A DNA stretch of 20,232 nt from Selenomonas sp. (GCF_024699275.1 NZ_JAILPX010000095.1:1-20232), one strand, 5' to 3'. Positions 6,512 to 14,055 are shown, numbered from the stretch's first letter. The notes: a model not told the origin generated them from the letters alone. Translations and numbers: made by a program.

Positions 6512-7915
6512 TTATTTCAGGTCAGCAGTTTGTGGGAGATGGCGGTACTTATTCTGCTGCAGACGCCGCTTCTGATAGAGTTTCTGGAAACTCTGCCGCT
6601 GGTCGTAGAGCAGGAAGGCAGAAAGCAGTACGGCCGTTAAATCCGCAGCGGGTACGGCCAGCCAAACGCCACTGAAGCCGATCAGCTTTGGCAGAAGCAA
6701 CAGGAAGATTACAATGCCGGCCAGGTTTCGTGCAAAGGAGGCAATGGCTGAAGTTTTGCCATCGGAAATGGCTGTGAAGAAGCCGGAGGTAAAGAGATTG
6801 AAGCCTGACAGCAGGAAACTGAAGCTGAAGAGCAGGAATCCGTTGACGGTTATGCTATAAGCAGAGCCTCCTGTTGGCAGGAATAGGTGGATAAGCGGTT
6901 CGGCTAAAATCCGGGAGCCGATAAAGGAAATAAGGGAAAAGCCGGCGATGTTCAACAGGGCCAGTTTCATCAGACGCAGGAGCTCCCGGTAATTTTGGGC
7001 GCCGAATTGATAGGAGAAAATCGGCGCAACACCATTGCTGAATCCAACCAGGATGGAGGTTAGAAGCATTTCTGCATAGAGAATGACAGAAATGGCGGCT
7101 ACGCCGTCTTCACCAGCCCAGGAGAAGGTGATGATGTTGAAGAGAAAGGTGGTTATGCCGATGGAAAGTTCTGTCACCAGCTCAGACGAACCATTATACA
7201 TGGCCTGAACAAGAGCCTTCCCTTCCATGATGGGAGCCTTAAAGCGAATCAGGCGGCTGCGGCAGGAAAAGTAATGAATTCCGATAAGGGTGGCAGCCGT
7301 TTCACCAAGTCCTGTACCCAAAGCAGCACCGGTTATACCTAAACCCAGCTTGGCCATGAAGAGATAATCGAGGAAGGCATTCAGGAGTCCGGATATCACC
7401 GACACTAAAAAACCTTGGATAGGACGCCCATCGGCGATGAAGAGGGCGTTGAAAATTAGCATCATGGTGGCAGTCGGGAAGAAGGGCAGCAGGGTAACGA
7501 TGTAGTCTACGCATTCTGCGTAGAGTGCCGGACTGGCGCCCAGAAAGGCCAGCAGGGGATCCATAAAGAGCCAAAGCATAAAAGCTAAAAGGGAACTGAG
7601 TGCTACGCCGCTGATGGTGATTAGACTGAAGCGTCTGCTGGCAAGCTCGCGATTACCCTCGCCCATGGTTTTGGCAACCAGTGCCGAACCGCCGGAGGCG
7701 AGCATAATGGCCAGCCCCAATACGAGATTGAATGCCGGATAGACGATGTTGGACGCAGCCAGAGCGTCACTGCCAACATAGCGGCCAATGAAAATGCCAT
7801 CGGTGACGGTATAAAGGGAAATTACAATCATCATACCGATGGAAGGAGCCGCGAATCTCAGCAGTGACCACATACTGTGATGATAAGATAGTGGGTTATG
7901 GGTGTTCTTAAGCAT
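6512..7915 (-). CDS. MATE-family multidrug efflux transporter
   Basis: A 467-residue polytopic membrane protein with the usual 12-helix length of MATE exporters, which expel cationic drugs and metabolites using Na+ or H+. The first half starts FAAPSIGMMIVISLYTVTDG followed by IFIGRYVGSDALAASNIVYP, a typical MATE N-terminus. GLLNAFLDYLFMAKLGLGITGAALGTGLGE (about residues 185-215) matches the conserved segment closing the first half, and FSNGVAPIFSYQFGAQNY recurs in the second half. This looks closest to the MepA-like (NorM/DinF-type) branch, although the subclass is inferred. The ATG at 7915 follows AGAAAGGA at normal distance. It is divergent from a MerR regulator and its promoter has a 19-base spacer over a dyad, so it is probably the regulator's target. 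No terminator is seen before the tRNA promoter downstream. Confidence 0.95.
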   Translation of the reverse strand: MLKNTHNPLSYHHSMWSLLRFAAPSIGMMIVISLYTVTDGIFIGRYVGSDALAASNIVYPAFNLVLGLAIMLASGGSALVAKTMGEGNRELASRRFSLITISGVALSSLLAFMLWLFMDPLLAFLGASPALYAECVDYIVTLLPFFPTATMMLIFNALFIADGRPIQGFLVSVISGLLNAFLDYLFMAKLGLGITGAALGTGLGETAATLIGIHYFSCRSRLIRFKAPIMEGKALVQAMYNGSSELVTELSIGITTFLFNIITFSWAGEDGVAAISVILYAEMLLTSILVGFSNGVAPIFSYQFGAQNYRELLRLMKLALLNIAGFSLISFIGSRILAEPLIHLFLPTGGSAYSITVNGFLLFSFSFLLSGFNLFTSGFFTAISDGKTSAIASFARNLAGIVIFLLLLPKLIGFSGVWLAVPAADLTAVLLSAFLLYDQRQSFQKLYQKRRLQQNKYRHLPQTADLK

Positions 7916-7945
7916 AAAAAAATCCTTTCTTTCCTTACAATTTCC

Positions 7946-7974
7946 TTGAGTATTTGATTTTTATAAGATATATT
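7946..7974 (+). promoter_or_regulatory. Promoter of the MerR-type regulator gene
   Basis: A -35 TTGAGT (7946-7951) and a -10 TATATT (7969-7974) with a 17-base spacer. Transcription would begin near 7981, so the shared dyad at 7987-7999 falls just after the start site, a position suited to autorepression. Confidence 0.6.
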
Positions 7975-7975
7975 A

Positions 7976-8006
7976 AGGATAAAGGATACAGTAACTGTAA
8001 TGTCAA
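7976..8006 (-). promoter_or_regulatory. MerR-type promoter of the MATE gene with 19-base spacer
   Basis: On the minus strand, a perfect -35 TTGACA (8006-8001) is followed by a 19-base spacer and a -10 TATCCT (7981-7976). The overlong spacer makes a promoter poor until a MerR-family protein untwists it. The spacer contains the palindrome at 7987-7999. Confidence 0.7.
7987..7999. promoter_or_regulatory. Dyad operator for the MerR-type regulator
   Basis: TACAGTAACTGTA is a perfect 13-base palindrome around a central base, placed near the middle of the stretched MATE promoter spacer. Position and symmetry match MerR-family operators; binding itself is inferred. Confidence 0.65.
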
Positions 8007-8018
8007 GGGGGAGTTTTC

Positions 8019-8870
8019 ATGGCCAGGTATATGTCTTTTCACATTGGTGAATTTGCGAAAATGACCGGAGTGAATAAACGGACGCTGCATTACTATGATG
8101 CTGAAGGGATATTCAGTCCGGATTCTGTTGAGGCTAATGGTTATCGCAGCTATTCCTCCCGGCAAATTTACCCCTTTTATATGATTCGCATGTTCCGGAA
8201 TATGGGGCTGGACCTGGCGGAAATCAAGGATTACATGCAGGGGAGGACACCGGCAAAGTATGACCAGCTGCTTGCAGAGCAGGAGGAATGGCTGAATCAG
8301 GAGATAGTCAAGTTGAAATCCATGCGGCAGATGGTGGTAAACCAGCGTCATATCCTGCACAAAGCGCGGGAGGTTGCGCTGGATAAGGTGGAGGAGCAGG
8401 TGTTCCCCGATAGGCGGCTGCATGTCTCAGAAAAACTGCGCCAGCTTTTCCTGCGGCAGGACCGGGAAGGCGTGGAGCGTCAATTTGCTGCGCATCTGCG
8501 CGGTGTAATGGATGGGCAGATTCTGTCCGGGTATACATTTGGGGCCATGGTATCCCCAGAGGATTTCATGCAGCCTGGACATGAACAGATTGTCAGTTAT
8601 TATTATGTGCTTACGGATAAGTCCTGGCGTCATATTCCTCCGGAATACCGCCGCTTGCGTAAGGGTGGGCGGTTTCTGGTCACGTATTTTTCCGGGGATT
8701 ATATGAATACGGCAGATTCTTATGCCCGGCTGCGGAAATATATGCAGGAACATCATTTGCAGCCAGCGGGATTTTCCTATGAGGAAAGCTTGATTGAAGA
8801 TATGAGCACTGCAGATGCCCAGGATTTCATTACCAGCATAGCTGTTCCCGTGGTGGAGAAGTCGTGGTAA
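8019..8870 (+). CDS. MerR-family transcriptional regulator
   Basis: A 283-residue regulator. The N-terminal winged helix-turn-helix (about 5-75) shows the family pattern IGEFAKMTGVNKRTLHYYD, then EANGYRSYSSRQI and MIRMFRNMGLDLAEIKDYM. A long dimerisation helix rich in Glu/Lys/Arg follows (about 80-125). The C-terminal part (about 130-283) looks like a ligand-binding domain of the BmrR/GyrI-like kind (VTYFSGDYMNTADSYARLRKYM, then VPVVEKSW at the end), which would sense hydrophobic or cationic compounds. The ATG follows AAGGGGGAG at a good distance; a second ATG four codons later is possible. It is divergent from a MATE pump with a shared operator, so it probably activates the pump and limits itself. 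It has no effector-site cysteines of the metal-sensing MerR type. Confidence 0.92.
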   Translation: MARYMSFHIGEFAKMTGVNKRTLHYYDAEGIFSPDSVEANGYRSYSSRQIYPFYMIRMFRNMGLDLAEIKDYMQGRTPAKYDQLLAEQEEWLNQEIVKLKSMRQMVVNQRHILHKAREVALDKVEEQVFPDRRLHVSEKLRQLFLRQDREGVERQFAAHLRGVMDGQILSGYTFGAMVSPEDFMQPGHEQIVSYYYVLTDKSWRHIPPEYRRLRKGGRFLVTYFSGDYMNTADSYARLRKYMQEHHLQPAGFSYEESLIEDMSTADAQDFITSIAVPVVEKSW

Positions 8871-8876
8871 TTTTCG

Positions 8877-8905
8877 TTTCTTTTTGGCAGGGATGATGCT
8901 ATAAT
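8877..8905 (+). promoter_or_regulatory. Promoter of the DUF2225 operon
   Basis: A perfect TATAAT (8900-8905) with an extended -10 TGC before it (8897-8899). The -35 position (8877-8882, TTTCTT) is weak, as extended -10 promoters allow. The start codon is 84 bases downstream. Confidence 0.6.
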
Positions 8906-8989
8906 GATGAGGTATAGCAAAATTTTCAGGGAAATTTTTAACAAACCTTAAGAATTGGCTGTTACGATAGAATCAAGGAGGAATCAACG

Positions 8990-9673
8990 ATGGGAGAATT
9001 TACATTTACCGTTGAGAAGCCATGTCCGATTTGTGGCGAATCCACCCGTGTGGTTAAGACGAAATCCAAACTCACGGTGGAACGTACAGATGAAGATTTC
9101 TGTGTTCATTATAAGGATTTTAATCCTTATCTCTATAAGATATGGTTCTGTGAAAAATGTGGTTATGCAGCGGATGAAAAGACCTTTCTGGGATCTATGC
9201 CTGTAGTCCATAAGAAGAAAATCAAGGAGTTCCTGGATCAGCGTAAGCTGGGGATGCAGTTTGTGGAGGAACGGGAGGTTCCCGATGCAGTAGCGGCTTA
9301 CAAGCTGGCCATTTTCTATGCGGAAATGACGGATCAGCCCCTGGCAAAGCGGGCTGGCATGTATTTAGGTCTGGGCTGGATCTATCGTTATTCTGGCGAA
9401 CAGGAAAAAGAATATGAAATGATGCAGAAGGCTGCCGAACTTTACGATCAGTCCATCATGACGGAGCGCTATCCCCAGAATGGCATGAGCGATGATACGG
9501 CTGTTTATCTGGTGGGGGCCATCTATTACCGCATGGGCGAGTACGAAAAGGCTACCCAGTATCTTTCCCGACTGATTGGTGACCAAAGCCTGCGGGATAA
9601 GGATATTCAGCTTTATAAGCGGGCTCGGGACTTATGGCAGACTATCCGCGAGGATAAGGAGGATGCTAAGTGA
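8990..9673 (+). CDS. DUF2225 family zinc-ribbon/TPR protein
   Basis: A 227-residue cytoplasmic protein of the DUF2225 family (Pfam PF09986), found mostly in Firmicutes and of unknown function. The N-terminus carries two CxxC knuckles, CPIC (12-15) and CEKC (54-57), which would hold a zinc ion. The remainder (about 85-215) is helical and resembles TPR repeats: AVAAYKLAIFYAEMTDQPL, AGMYLGLGWIYRYSGEQEKE and AVYLVGAIYYRMGEYEKATQ. This suggests a protein-binding scaffold. The ATG is preceded by AAGGAGGAATCAACG, a strong ribosome-binding site. It is the first gene of a probable three-gene operon, and its stop overlaps the next start by four bases (GTGA), implying translational coupling. No signal peptide is present. 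Confidence 0.9.
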   Translation: MGEFTFTVEKPCPICGESTRVVKTKSKLTVERTDEDFCVHYKDFNPYLYKIWFCEKCGYAADEKTFLGSMPVVHKKKIKEFLDQRKLGMQFVEEREVPDAVAAYKLAIFYAEMTDQPLAKRAGMYLGLGWIYRYSGEQEKEYEMMQKAAELYDQSIMTERYPQNGMSDDTAVYLVGAIYYRMGEYEKATQYLSRLIGDQSLRDKDIQLYKRARDLWQTIREDKEDAK

Positions 9674-10356
9674 TTGATTTGCCAGCTAATTGGCAGGAAC
9701 AGTTGCAGCAGATTGACTGGGCAAAAGTACAGGAAAAGGTTGCTGACTATGGCCCAGCGTTGAAGGTCGTCAAAGATACATGGGATCGGGAAACCCTGGC
9801 CGAAATCAGCCAGGGTAATCTCTTTGTAGCGGACAAAATGCTCAATGAGGCCATTGCCAAGAATATCAAAGAAGACAGTCCGGCCAAATCCGTGGTCCTG
9901 GAGTCGCAGGATGATGGCCGGCTCAAGATTACGGTGGAGACTGCCAAGGTAGGAAAAGTAGAGCTTACAGGTGAGGTCAAGGAGTTTGTACATGCCGGGG
10001 ATAAATCCTATATGGTTTACCGGGTGCGGGAACGCAACATTCCCAGCCATGGCCTGATGTCCTGGGTATTTTCCCGGGTGTCTTTGGCCATGGCACAGCG
10101 GATGGTGGGCCCTTTACATGTTTCGGAGGATTTGCCGCTGGAAATCAAGCACAATACTGTACGTATTGATTACAGTAAGGTACTGGCGGAATCGGAATTT
10201 GGCAGGACGACGTTCCATGGACATCGTCTGCTGGATATGGTGGAGATTGAAAAGGCTACGCCGAAGGCCGGGGGGATTATGTTCCAGACCAGGCTCAATG
10301 TTCCAGATGATGTGAAAGACGATTTGAAGGCACTTTTGCCGCAGAAGAAGCAATGA
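9670..10356 (+). CDS. Hypothetical protein coupled to the DUF2225 gene
   Basis: I do not recognise this 228-residue protein. It starts with GTG inside the GTGA overlap with the DUF2225 stop codon, so it is almost certainly co-translated. There is no signal peptide or convincing membrane helix. The N-terminal third is helical (LPANWQEQLQQIDWAKVQEKV). The middle (about 75-125) alternates hydrophobic and polar residues as in beta strands (GRLKITVETAKVGKVELTGE, then VYRVRERN). A segment FSRVSLAMAQRMVG (about 136-149) may be an amphipathic helix, and it ends with basic PQKKQ. The beta pattern faintly recalls LmeA/DUF2993-like lipid-binding folds, but this is not firm. It lies between a cytoplasmic zinc/TPR protein and an exported protein, with 37 bases to the latter. 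Confidence 0.85.
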   Translation: MIDLPANWQEQLQQIDWAKVQEKVADYGPALKVVKDTWDRETLAEISQGNLFVADKMLNEAIAKNIKEDSPAKSVVLESQDDGRLKITVETAKVGKVELTGEVKEFVHAGDKSYMVYRVRERNIPSHGLMSWVFSRVSLAMAQRMVGPLHVSEDLPLEIKHNTVRIDYSKVLAESEFGRTTFHGHRLLDMVEIEKATPKAGGIMFQTRLNVPDDVKDDLKALLPQKKQ

Positions 10357-10393
10357 TGGCAGAGGCATCTGCCGAGAAGGGAGTGCGACTTTT

Positions 10394-12022
10394 TTGCACA
10401 GTTGGTATAGGCGGGGCTTAGCATTTATGGCACTGCTATTGGCAATGCTTATGTTTATGCCGGCAGGATTAGCCCGGCATAAAGAGGTAAAGCCGGATAA
10501 GATTCTTTTTATCCCCCATGATAATCGGCCTATTTCGGATAAACAGACCGCAGAAGTTGTGAAAAAATTGGGGTATGAGGTGGTGGTTCCGCCAGATGAT
10601 ATGCTGGGGAGCCGGGAGGATTTAGGTAATCCGGATGCCCTTTGGGAATGGTTAAATGCCAATGCTTTGGATGCCAAAGCGGCGGTGATTTCCTCGGACT
10701 CTTTGGTATATGGCAGTCTGGTAGGGTCCCGTAAGCATAATTACAGCCGAAATGAAGTGATTGAACGGGTTTCCCGTTTTCAGCAATTCCGAAAGGAAAA
10801 TCCCAAGCTTCCGCTTTACGTCTTTGGTTCCATTATGCGCACGCCGCGCAGCGGTGAGGCATCTGGTCACGAGGAGCCCAAATACTATCGCAGCTATGGC
10901 GGCGATATCTTTCGCTATACGGTTTTAAGCGATAAGGAAGAGGTAGAGGGCCTGAGCCATCGGGAAACCAAGGAAAAGGCTTTCCTGCAGGAACTGATTC
11001 CCCACAGGGATTTGGCTGACTGGCTGGGCCGCCGGGAAAAGAATTTTTCGGTAAACAAGGAACTTATCCGCTATACGCGTAAGAATGTCTTTGATTATCT
11101 GATTTTAGGCCGGGATGATAATGCTCCCTATTGCCAGACCCATATGGAAAGCCGGCACTTGTCTGATTTTGGCAAGGATTTGGGCAAGACACGTTTTCAG
11201 ACCATGGCTGGGATTGATGAGATGGCCATGCTCCTGATGGCGCGTTCGGTCAATAACTTGCGGCGGAATGTTCCCTTTGTCTATACGAAGTACAATTGGG
11301 GGCGTGGCCCCTATACGGTACCAGCTTACTCGGATGAAAGAATCAGCACCTCCATTAATGATGCGATTGTGGCGGCAGGTGGTATGGCCGTTACTAGTCC
11401 CAATCGGGCGGATTTGGTGCTGATGGTAAATACCAATCCCAATGGCAAGACCTATGAGGCCAATGACCGGAAGAATGACGGGGAAGACCGGGAAGGCAGC
11501 AAATATTTTGCCGATTTGGTCAGTGAATACGTGGCTAAAGGCTATCCTGTGGGGATTGCCGATATTGCCTATGCGAACGGTTCGGACAACGCTTTGATGG
11601 AACAGCTTAGAAAGCGTAAGCTGCTCTTTAAGCTTCGCGCCTATGCCGGCTGGAATACGCCGACGAACAGCTCGGGGTTTGTCATTGGTGAGGGGATGCT
11701 GGTGCGCCATCTGAAAAAGGAGGATGTGGATGCACTGCTTTTGACCCGCTATTTGGATGATTGGGCGTATCAGGCCAATGTGCGCAATACCATTGCCCGT
11801 CAGCTTACCTGGTTGCGGGGAGATGGTGTGTATGGCAGTCTGAATTCCAAGCGGGAGGCCGTATCTTTGCGCACACAAAAGATGATCAGCCGCTTTGCTG
11901 CCGAAAACCTGCCGCCGTTCCCCAGTTTGGAAGAAATTTATGTCTACTTCCCCTGGAACCGGATGTTTGAATCGGATATCCAACATGAAGCTTATAAAGA
12001 TATTCACTTCTTCAAAAAATGA
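10394..12022 (+). CDS. DUF4127 family protein, probably exported
   Basis: A 542-residue protein of the DUF4127 family (Pfam PF13552), function unknown. A signal peptide is evident: WYRRG, a hydrophobic core (LAFMALLLAMLMFMPAGLA), and a likely cleavage after LARA-type residues near 28, so it acts outside the inner membrane. Family features include ILFIPHDNRPISDKQ near the mature N-terminus, AAVISSDSLVYGSLVGSR, FDYLILGRDDNAPYCQTH, MVNTNPNGK, ADIAYANGSDNALM and AGWNTPTNSSG, many with conserved Asp/Asn/His that suggest a metal or sugar-type active site. The start appears to be TTG (10394) with AGAAGGGAG about ten bases upstream. The next in-frame ATG, eleven codons on, would remove the positive N-region. 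It is the last gene of its operon and is followed by a strong terminator. Confidence 0.88.
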   Translation: MHSWYRRGLAFMALLLAMLMFMPAGLARHKEVKPDKILFIPHDNRPISDKQTAEVVKKLGYEVVVPPDDMLGSREDLGNPDALWEWLNANALDAKAAVISSDSLVYGSLVGSRKHNYSRNEVIERVSRFQQFRKENPKLPLYVFGSIMRTPRSGEASGHEEPKYYRSYGGDIFRYTVLSDKEEVEGLSHRETKEKAFLQELIPHRDLADWLGRREKNFSVNKELIRYTRKNVFDYLILGRDDNAPYCQTHMESRHLSDFGKDLGKTRFQTMAGIDEMAMLLMARSVNNLRRNVPFVYTKYNWGRGPYTVPAYSDERISTSINDAIVAAGGMAVTSPNRADLVLMVNTNPNGKTYEANDRKNDGEDREGSKYFADLVSEYVAKGYPVGIADIAYANGSDNALMEQLRKRKLLFKLRAYAGWNTPTNSSGFVIGEGMLVRHLKKEDVDALLLTRYLDDWAYQANVRNTIARQLTWLRGDGVYGSLNSKREAVSLRTQKMISRFAAENLPPFPSLEEIYVYFPWNRMFESDIQHEAYKDIHFFKK

Positions 12023-12037
12023 AATAGCATGTACTCT

Positions 12038-12072
12038 GGACTGTCGCACAAAGGCGACAGTCCATTTTTTTT
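12038..12072 (+). terminator. Terminator after the DUF4127 gene
   Basis: A perfect 10-bp stem, GGACTGTCGC (12038-12047) with GCGACAGTCC (12054-12063), a 6-base loop, then A and a run of T residues (12065-12073). It ends the DUF2225 operon. Confidence 0.95.
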
Positions 12073-12167
12073 TGCGGATAAAAAAACTAATCAGGAGAGA
12101 ATACTAGGGGATTTCCTGTTGCTAAGAATAGACAATAATAAATTGACTGAAAAATGTAAAATCCCTC

Positions 12168-12195
12168 TTGCAATTCTGGCAGGAAGTGTTATCAT
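12168..12195 (+). promoter_or_regulatory. Promoter of ndh
   Basis: A -35 TTGCAA (12168-12173), a 16-base spacer and a -10 TATCAT (12190-12195) with an extended TGT just before it. The untranslated leader would be about 80 bases. Confidence 0.6.
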
Positions 12196-12211
12196 GTAAT
12201 CCATGAGAGAA

Positions 12212-12229
12212 AAGTGCTTTTTTTCACAA
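12212..12229. promoter_or_regulatory. Possible Rex (NADH/NAD+ sensor) operator upstream of ndh
   Basis: AAGTGCTTTTTTTCACAA fits the Rex pattern TTGTGAA-N4-TTCACAA fully in the right half (TTCACAA) and only at GTG in the left half. It lies about 10-27 bases after the expected transcription start, where a repressor would block elongation or clearance. A second right-half-like TTCACGAA lies at 12245-12252. Rex control of ndh is known in other Firmicutes; here it is inferred. Confidence 0.4.
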
Positions 12230-12282
12230 GTTAAAGTTATATTTTTCACGAATTGGATGAGCAGTGACTGGGAGGGCTTTTA

Positions 12283-13542
12283 ATGGCAGATAAGAAACCG
12301 CGTATCGTTATTGTAGGTGCAGGATTTGGCGGCGTCAAACTGGCAAAACTGTTTGCGAAAGATGATGTGGATATCACTTTGGTAGACCGGCATAATTATC
12401 ACCTGTTCCAGCCGTTGCTTTATCAGGTATCTACAGCTGTGCTGTCCACGGATGAAATCGCCTATCCGATACGTACTTTTTTCCGTAAGAATCCCAATGT
12501 GGAATTCTTTATGGCCAAAGCTCTGGGGGTCGATCAGTCCCGTAATGTACTGCTGACCAATCATGGAAAGATTGAGTATGATTATCTGGTGCTGGCTGCT
12601 GGTGCGACTACCAACTTCTTCGGTATGGAAGAGGTAGAGAAACATTCCTTTGGGATGAAGTCGTTGCAGGAGGCTTTGCATATCCGCAATCATGTGCTGC
12701 ATATGTTTGAACGGGCCAATAAGTGTAAAGATGCGGCAGAACGTAAGAAGATGTTGAGTTTCGTCATCGTTGGCGGCGGCCCTACGGGTATTGAAGAAGC
12801 AGGGGCGATTTCGGAATTGGTAGGTATTCAGAAAAAGGAATTCCACAACCTGGATTTTGCGGAAGTATCCATAAAACTCATTGAGGCAACGCCAAATGTG
12901 CTGCCGATGATGCCGCAGAACCTGCGTGATCATACAGTGGAAGTCCTGCGGGACAAGGGTGTGGATGTCATGCTGAATACCCAGGTGGTGGGCTATGATG
13001 GTCATATCATCAAGCTGAAATCCGGCGAAGAAATTCCCACAGGCACCCTTATCTGGGCAGCAGGGGTTAAGGCTGTTCCCTTCATTGCCGATTGTGGCGG
13101 GGAGGTGGATAGGTCCGGTCGTATCATTGTCGATGAGAATCTACGGGTAAATGGCAGCAGAAATGTATTCGCTATCGGCGACTGTGCAAACTTCTGCCAT
13201 GGCACGGAGCGCCCACTGCCGACGGTGGCGCCAGTGGCTACGCAGGAAGCTAAAGTAGCCTACGAAAATATCTGGCGGCTGATTCGCGGCGAGGAGAAAC
13301 TGCAGACCTTCGTGTATAAGGATTTGGGGGCTATGGCTACCATTGGCCGCGGACAGGCTGTAGTGGCTAAGACCAGCATGAATCCGGAGATGACCGGGTT
13401 TATTGCCTGGTGTGCTTGGATGTTTATCCATCTTATCCGGCTGGCAGGAACTCATACGAACCTTACTGTAGCGATCAAGTGGACCTGGAATCTCCTGTCT
13501 GGCACGCGGCTGGGACGTATTATCACCAATATCAAGATTTGA
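12283..13542 (+). CDS. ndh: Type II NADH dehydrogenase (NDH-2, FAD-dependent)
   Basis: A 419-residue flavoprotein that oxidises NADH and reduces quinone without pumping protons, held at the inner face of the membrane. The FAD-binding Rossmann motif is IVIVGAGFGG (8-17), ending at D36 with RHNYHLFQPLLYQV. The NADH-binding motif is VIVGGGPTGIEEAG (from about 161, glycines at 164-166 and 169). The second FAD contact is FAIGDCA (about 302-308). The quinone-site segment reads APVATQ where the textbook form is AQxAxQ; the P is also common in other NDH-2 subgroups. The hydrophobic C-terminal part (TGFIAWCAWMFIHLIRLAG) should anchor it to the membrane. GGGAGGG six bases upstream supports the ATG. It is transcribed alone. 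Confidence 0.95.
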   Translation: MADKKPRIVIVGAGFGGVKLAKLFAKDDVDITLVDRHNYHLFQPLLYQVSTAVLSTDEIAYPIRTFFRKNPNVEFFMAKALGVDQSRNVLLTNHGKIEYDYLVLAAGATTNFFGMEEVEKHSFGMKSLQEALHIRNHVLHMFERANKCKDAAERKKMLSFVIVGGGPTGIEEAGAISELVGIQKKEFHNLDFAEVSIKLIEATPNVLPMMPQNLRDHTVEVLRDKGVDVMLNTQVVGYDGHIIKLKSGEEIPTGTLIWAAGVKAVPFIADCGGEVDRSGRIIVDENLRVNGSRNVFAIGDCANFCHGTERPLPTVAPVATQEAKVAYENIWRLIRGEEKLQTFVYKDLGAMATIGRGQAVVAKTSMNPEMTGFIAWCAWMFIHLIRLAGTHTNLTVAIKWTWNLLSGTRLGRIITNIKI

Positions 13543-13554
13543 TGGTGGACAAGC

Positions 13555-13583
13555 TTGTAACAACATAGGGATTGCGATAAAAT
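13555..13583 (+). promoter_or_regulatory. Promoter of ridA
   Basis: A -35 TTGTAA (13555-13560), a 17-base spacer and a -10 TAAAAT (13578-13583), beginning 12 bases after the ndh stop codon. The leader would be about 40 bases and would include part of the hairpin at 13579-13615. Confidence 0.5.
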
Positions 13584-13616
13584 GGATACGGTACGTTGAG
13601 TGCTGTATCCATTTTT
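13579..13616 (+). terminator. Hairpin between ndh and ridA, possible terminator
   Basis: AAAATGGATAC (13579-13589) pairs over 11 bases with GTATCCATTTT (13605-13615), enclosing a 15-base loop and ending in five T residues. It could terminate ndh transcription. It overlaps the ridA -10 and stops just before the AAGGAGGA ribosome-binding site (13617-13624). Confidence 0.55.
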
Positions 13617-13630
13617 AAGGAGGAATCGTC

Positions 13631-14005
13631 ATGCAAGTCATTCATACCGATAATGCTCCGGCGGCTGTGGGGCCGTATAGTCAGGCCATTAAAGCAGGCA
13701 ATACGCTGTATCTTTCTGGGCAGATTGCCATTGATCCTGCTGCCGGAAAGATTGTGGCTGCAAGTATTGAAGAGCAGGCTGAGCAATGCTGCCGCAATAT
13801 CGAAGCGGTATTAAAAGAGGCTGGTACCGATATGGGCAGGGTGATCAAAACAACCTGCTTCCTGGCGGAGATTGCAGATTTCAAGGCATTCAATGAAGTT
13901 TATGCCAAACATTTTATCAGCAAACCAGCCCGCAGCTGTGTGGCAGTCAAGGATTTGCCAGCGGGTGCCTTGTGTGAGATTGAGGCGGTTGTCGTAATGG
14001 AATAA
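13631..14005 (+). CDS. ridA: RidA family 2-iminobutanoate/2-iminopropanoate deaminase
   Basis: A 124-residue protein of the RidA (YjgF/YER057c/UK114) family, full length. RidA trimers hydrolyse reactive enamine/imine intermediates made by PLP enzymes such as threonine dehydratase, protecting other PLP enzymes. Family marks: APAAVGPYSQAI at 9-20, LYLSGQI at 26-32, and ARSCVAVKDLPAGALCEIEAV at 100-120. R101 and E116 correspond to the E. coli substrate-binding R105 and catalytic E120. The ATG follows TAAGGAGGAATCGTC, a near-perfect ribosome-binding site. It is flanked by its own promoter and a strong terminator, so it is probably monocistronic. No ilvA or other partner gene is adjacent. Confidence 0.97.
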   Translation: MQVIHTDNAPAAVGPYSQAIKAGNTLYLSGQIAIDPAAGKIVAASIEEQAEQCCRNIEAVLKEAGTDMGRVIKTTCFLAEIADFKAFNEVYAKHFISKPARSCVAVKDLPAGALCEIEAVVVME

Positions 14006-14016
14006 GGGTCTACTCT

Positions 14017-14055
14017 AGCGGCGGGGAATTTTCCCTGCCGCTTATTGTGTTTTTT
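14017..14055 (+). terminator. Terminator after ridA
   Basis: An 11-bp stem with one G-U pair, AGCGGCGGGGA (14017-14027) with TCCCTGCCGCT (14032-14042), a 4-base loop, then T-rich sequence including six T residues (14050-14055). It isolates ridA from the heat-shock operon. Confidence 0.85.

Noticed and set aside
10353..10421. 22-codon frame (start ATGATG) overlapping the stop of the unrecognised gene
   Set aside because: It is out of frame with DUF4127, has no recognisable content, and its codons cover the DUF4127 ribosome-binding site. It might at most carry ribosomes to the next gene.
12119..12199. Short TTG-started frame of 26 codons with a hydrophobic end, upstream of ndh
   Set aside because: Weak start signals, and it spans the -35 and -10 of the probable ndh promoter, so it is more likely non-coding.
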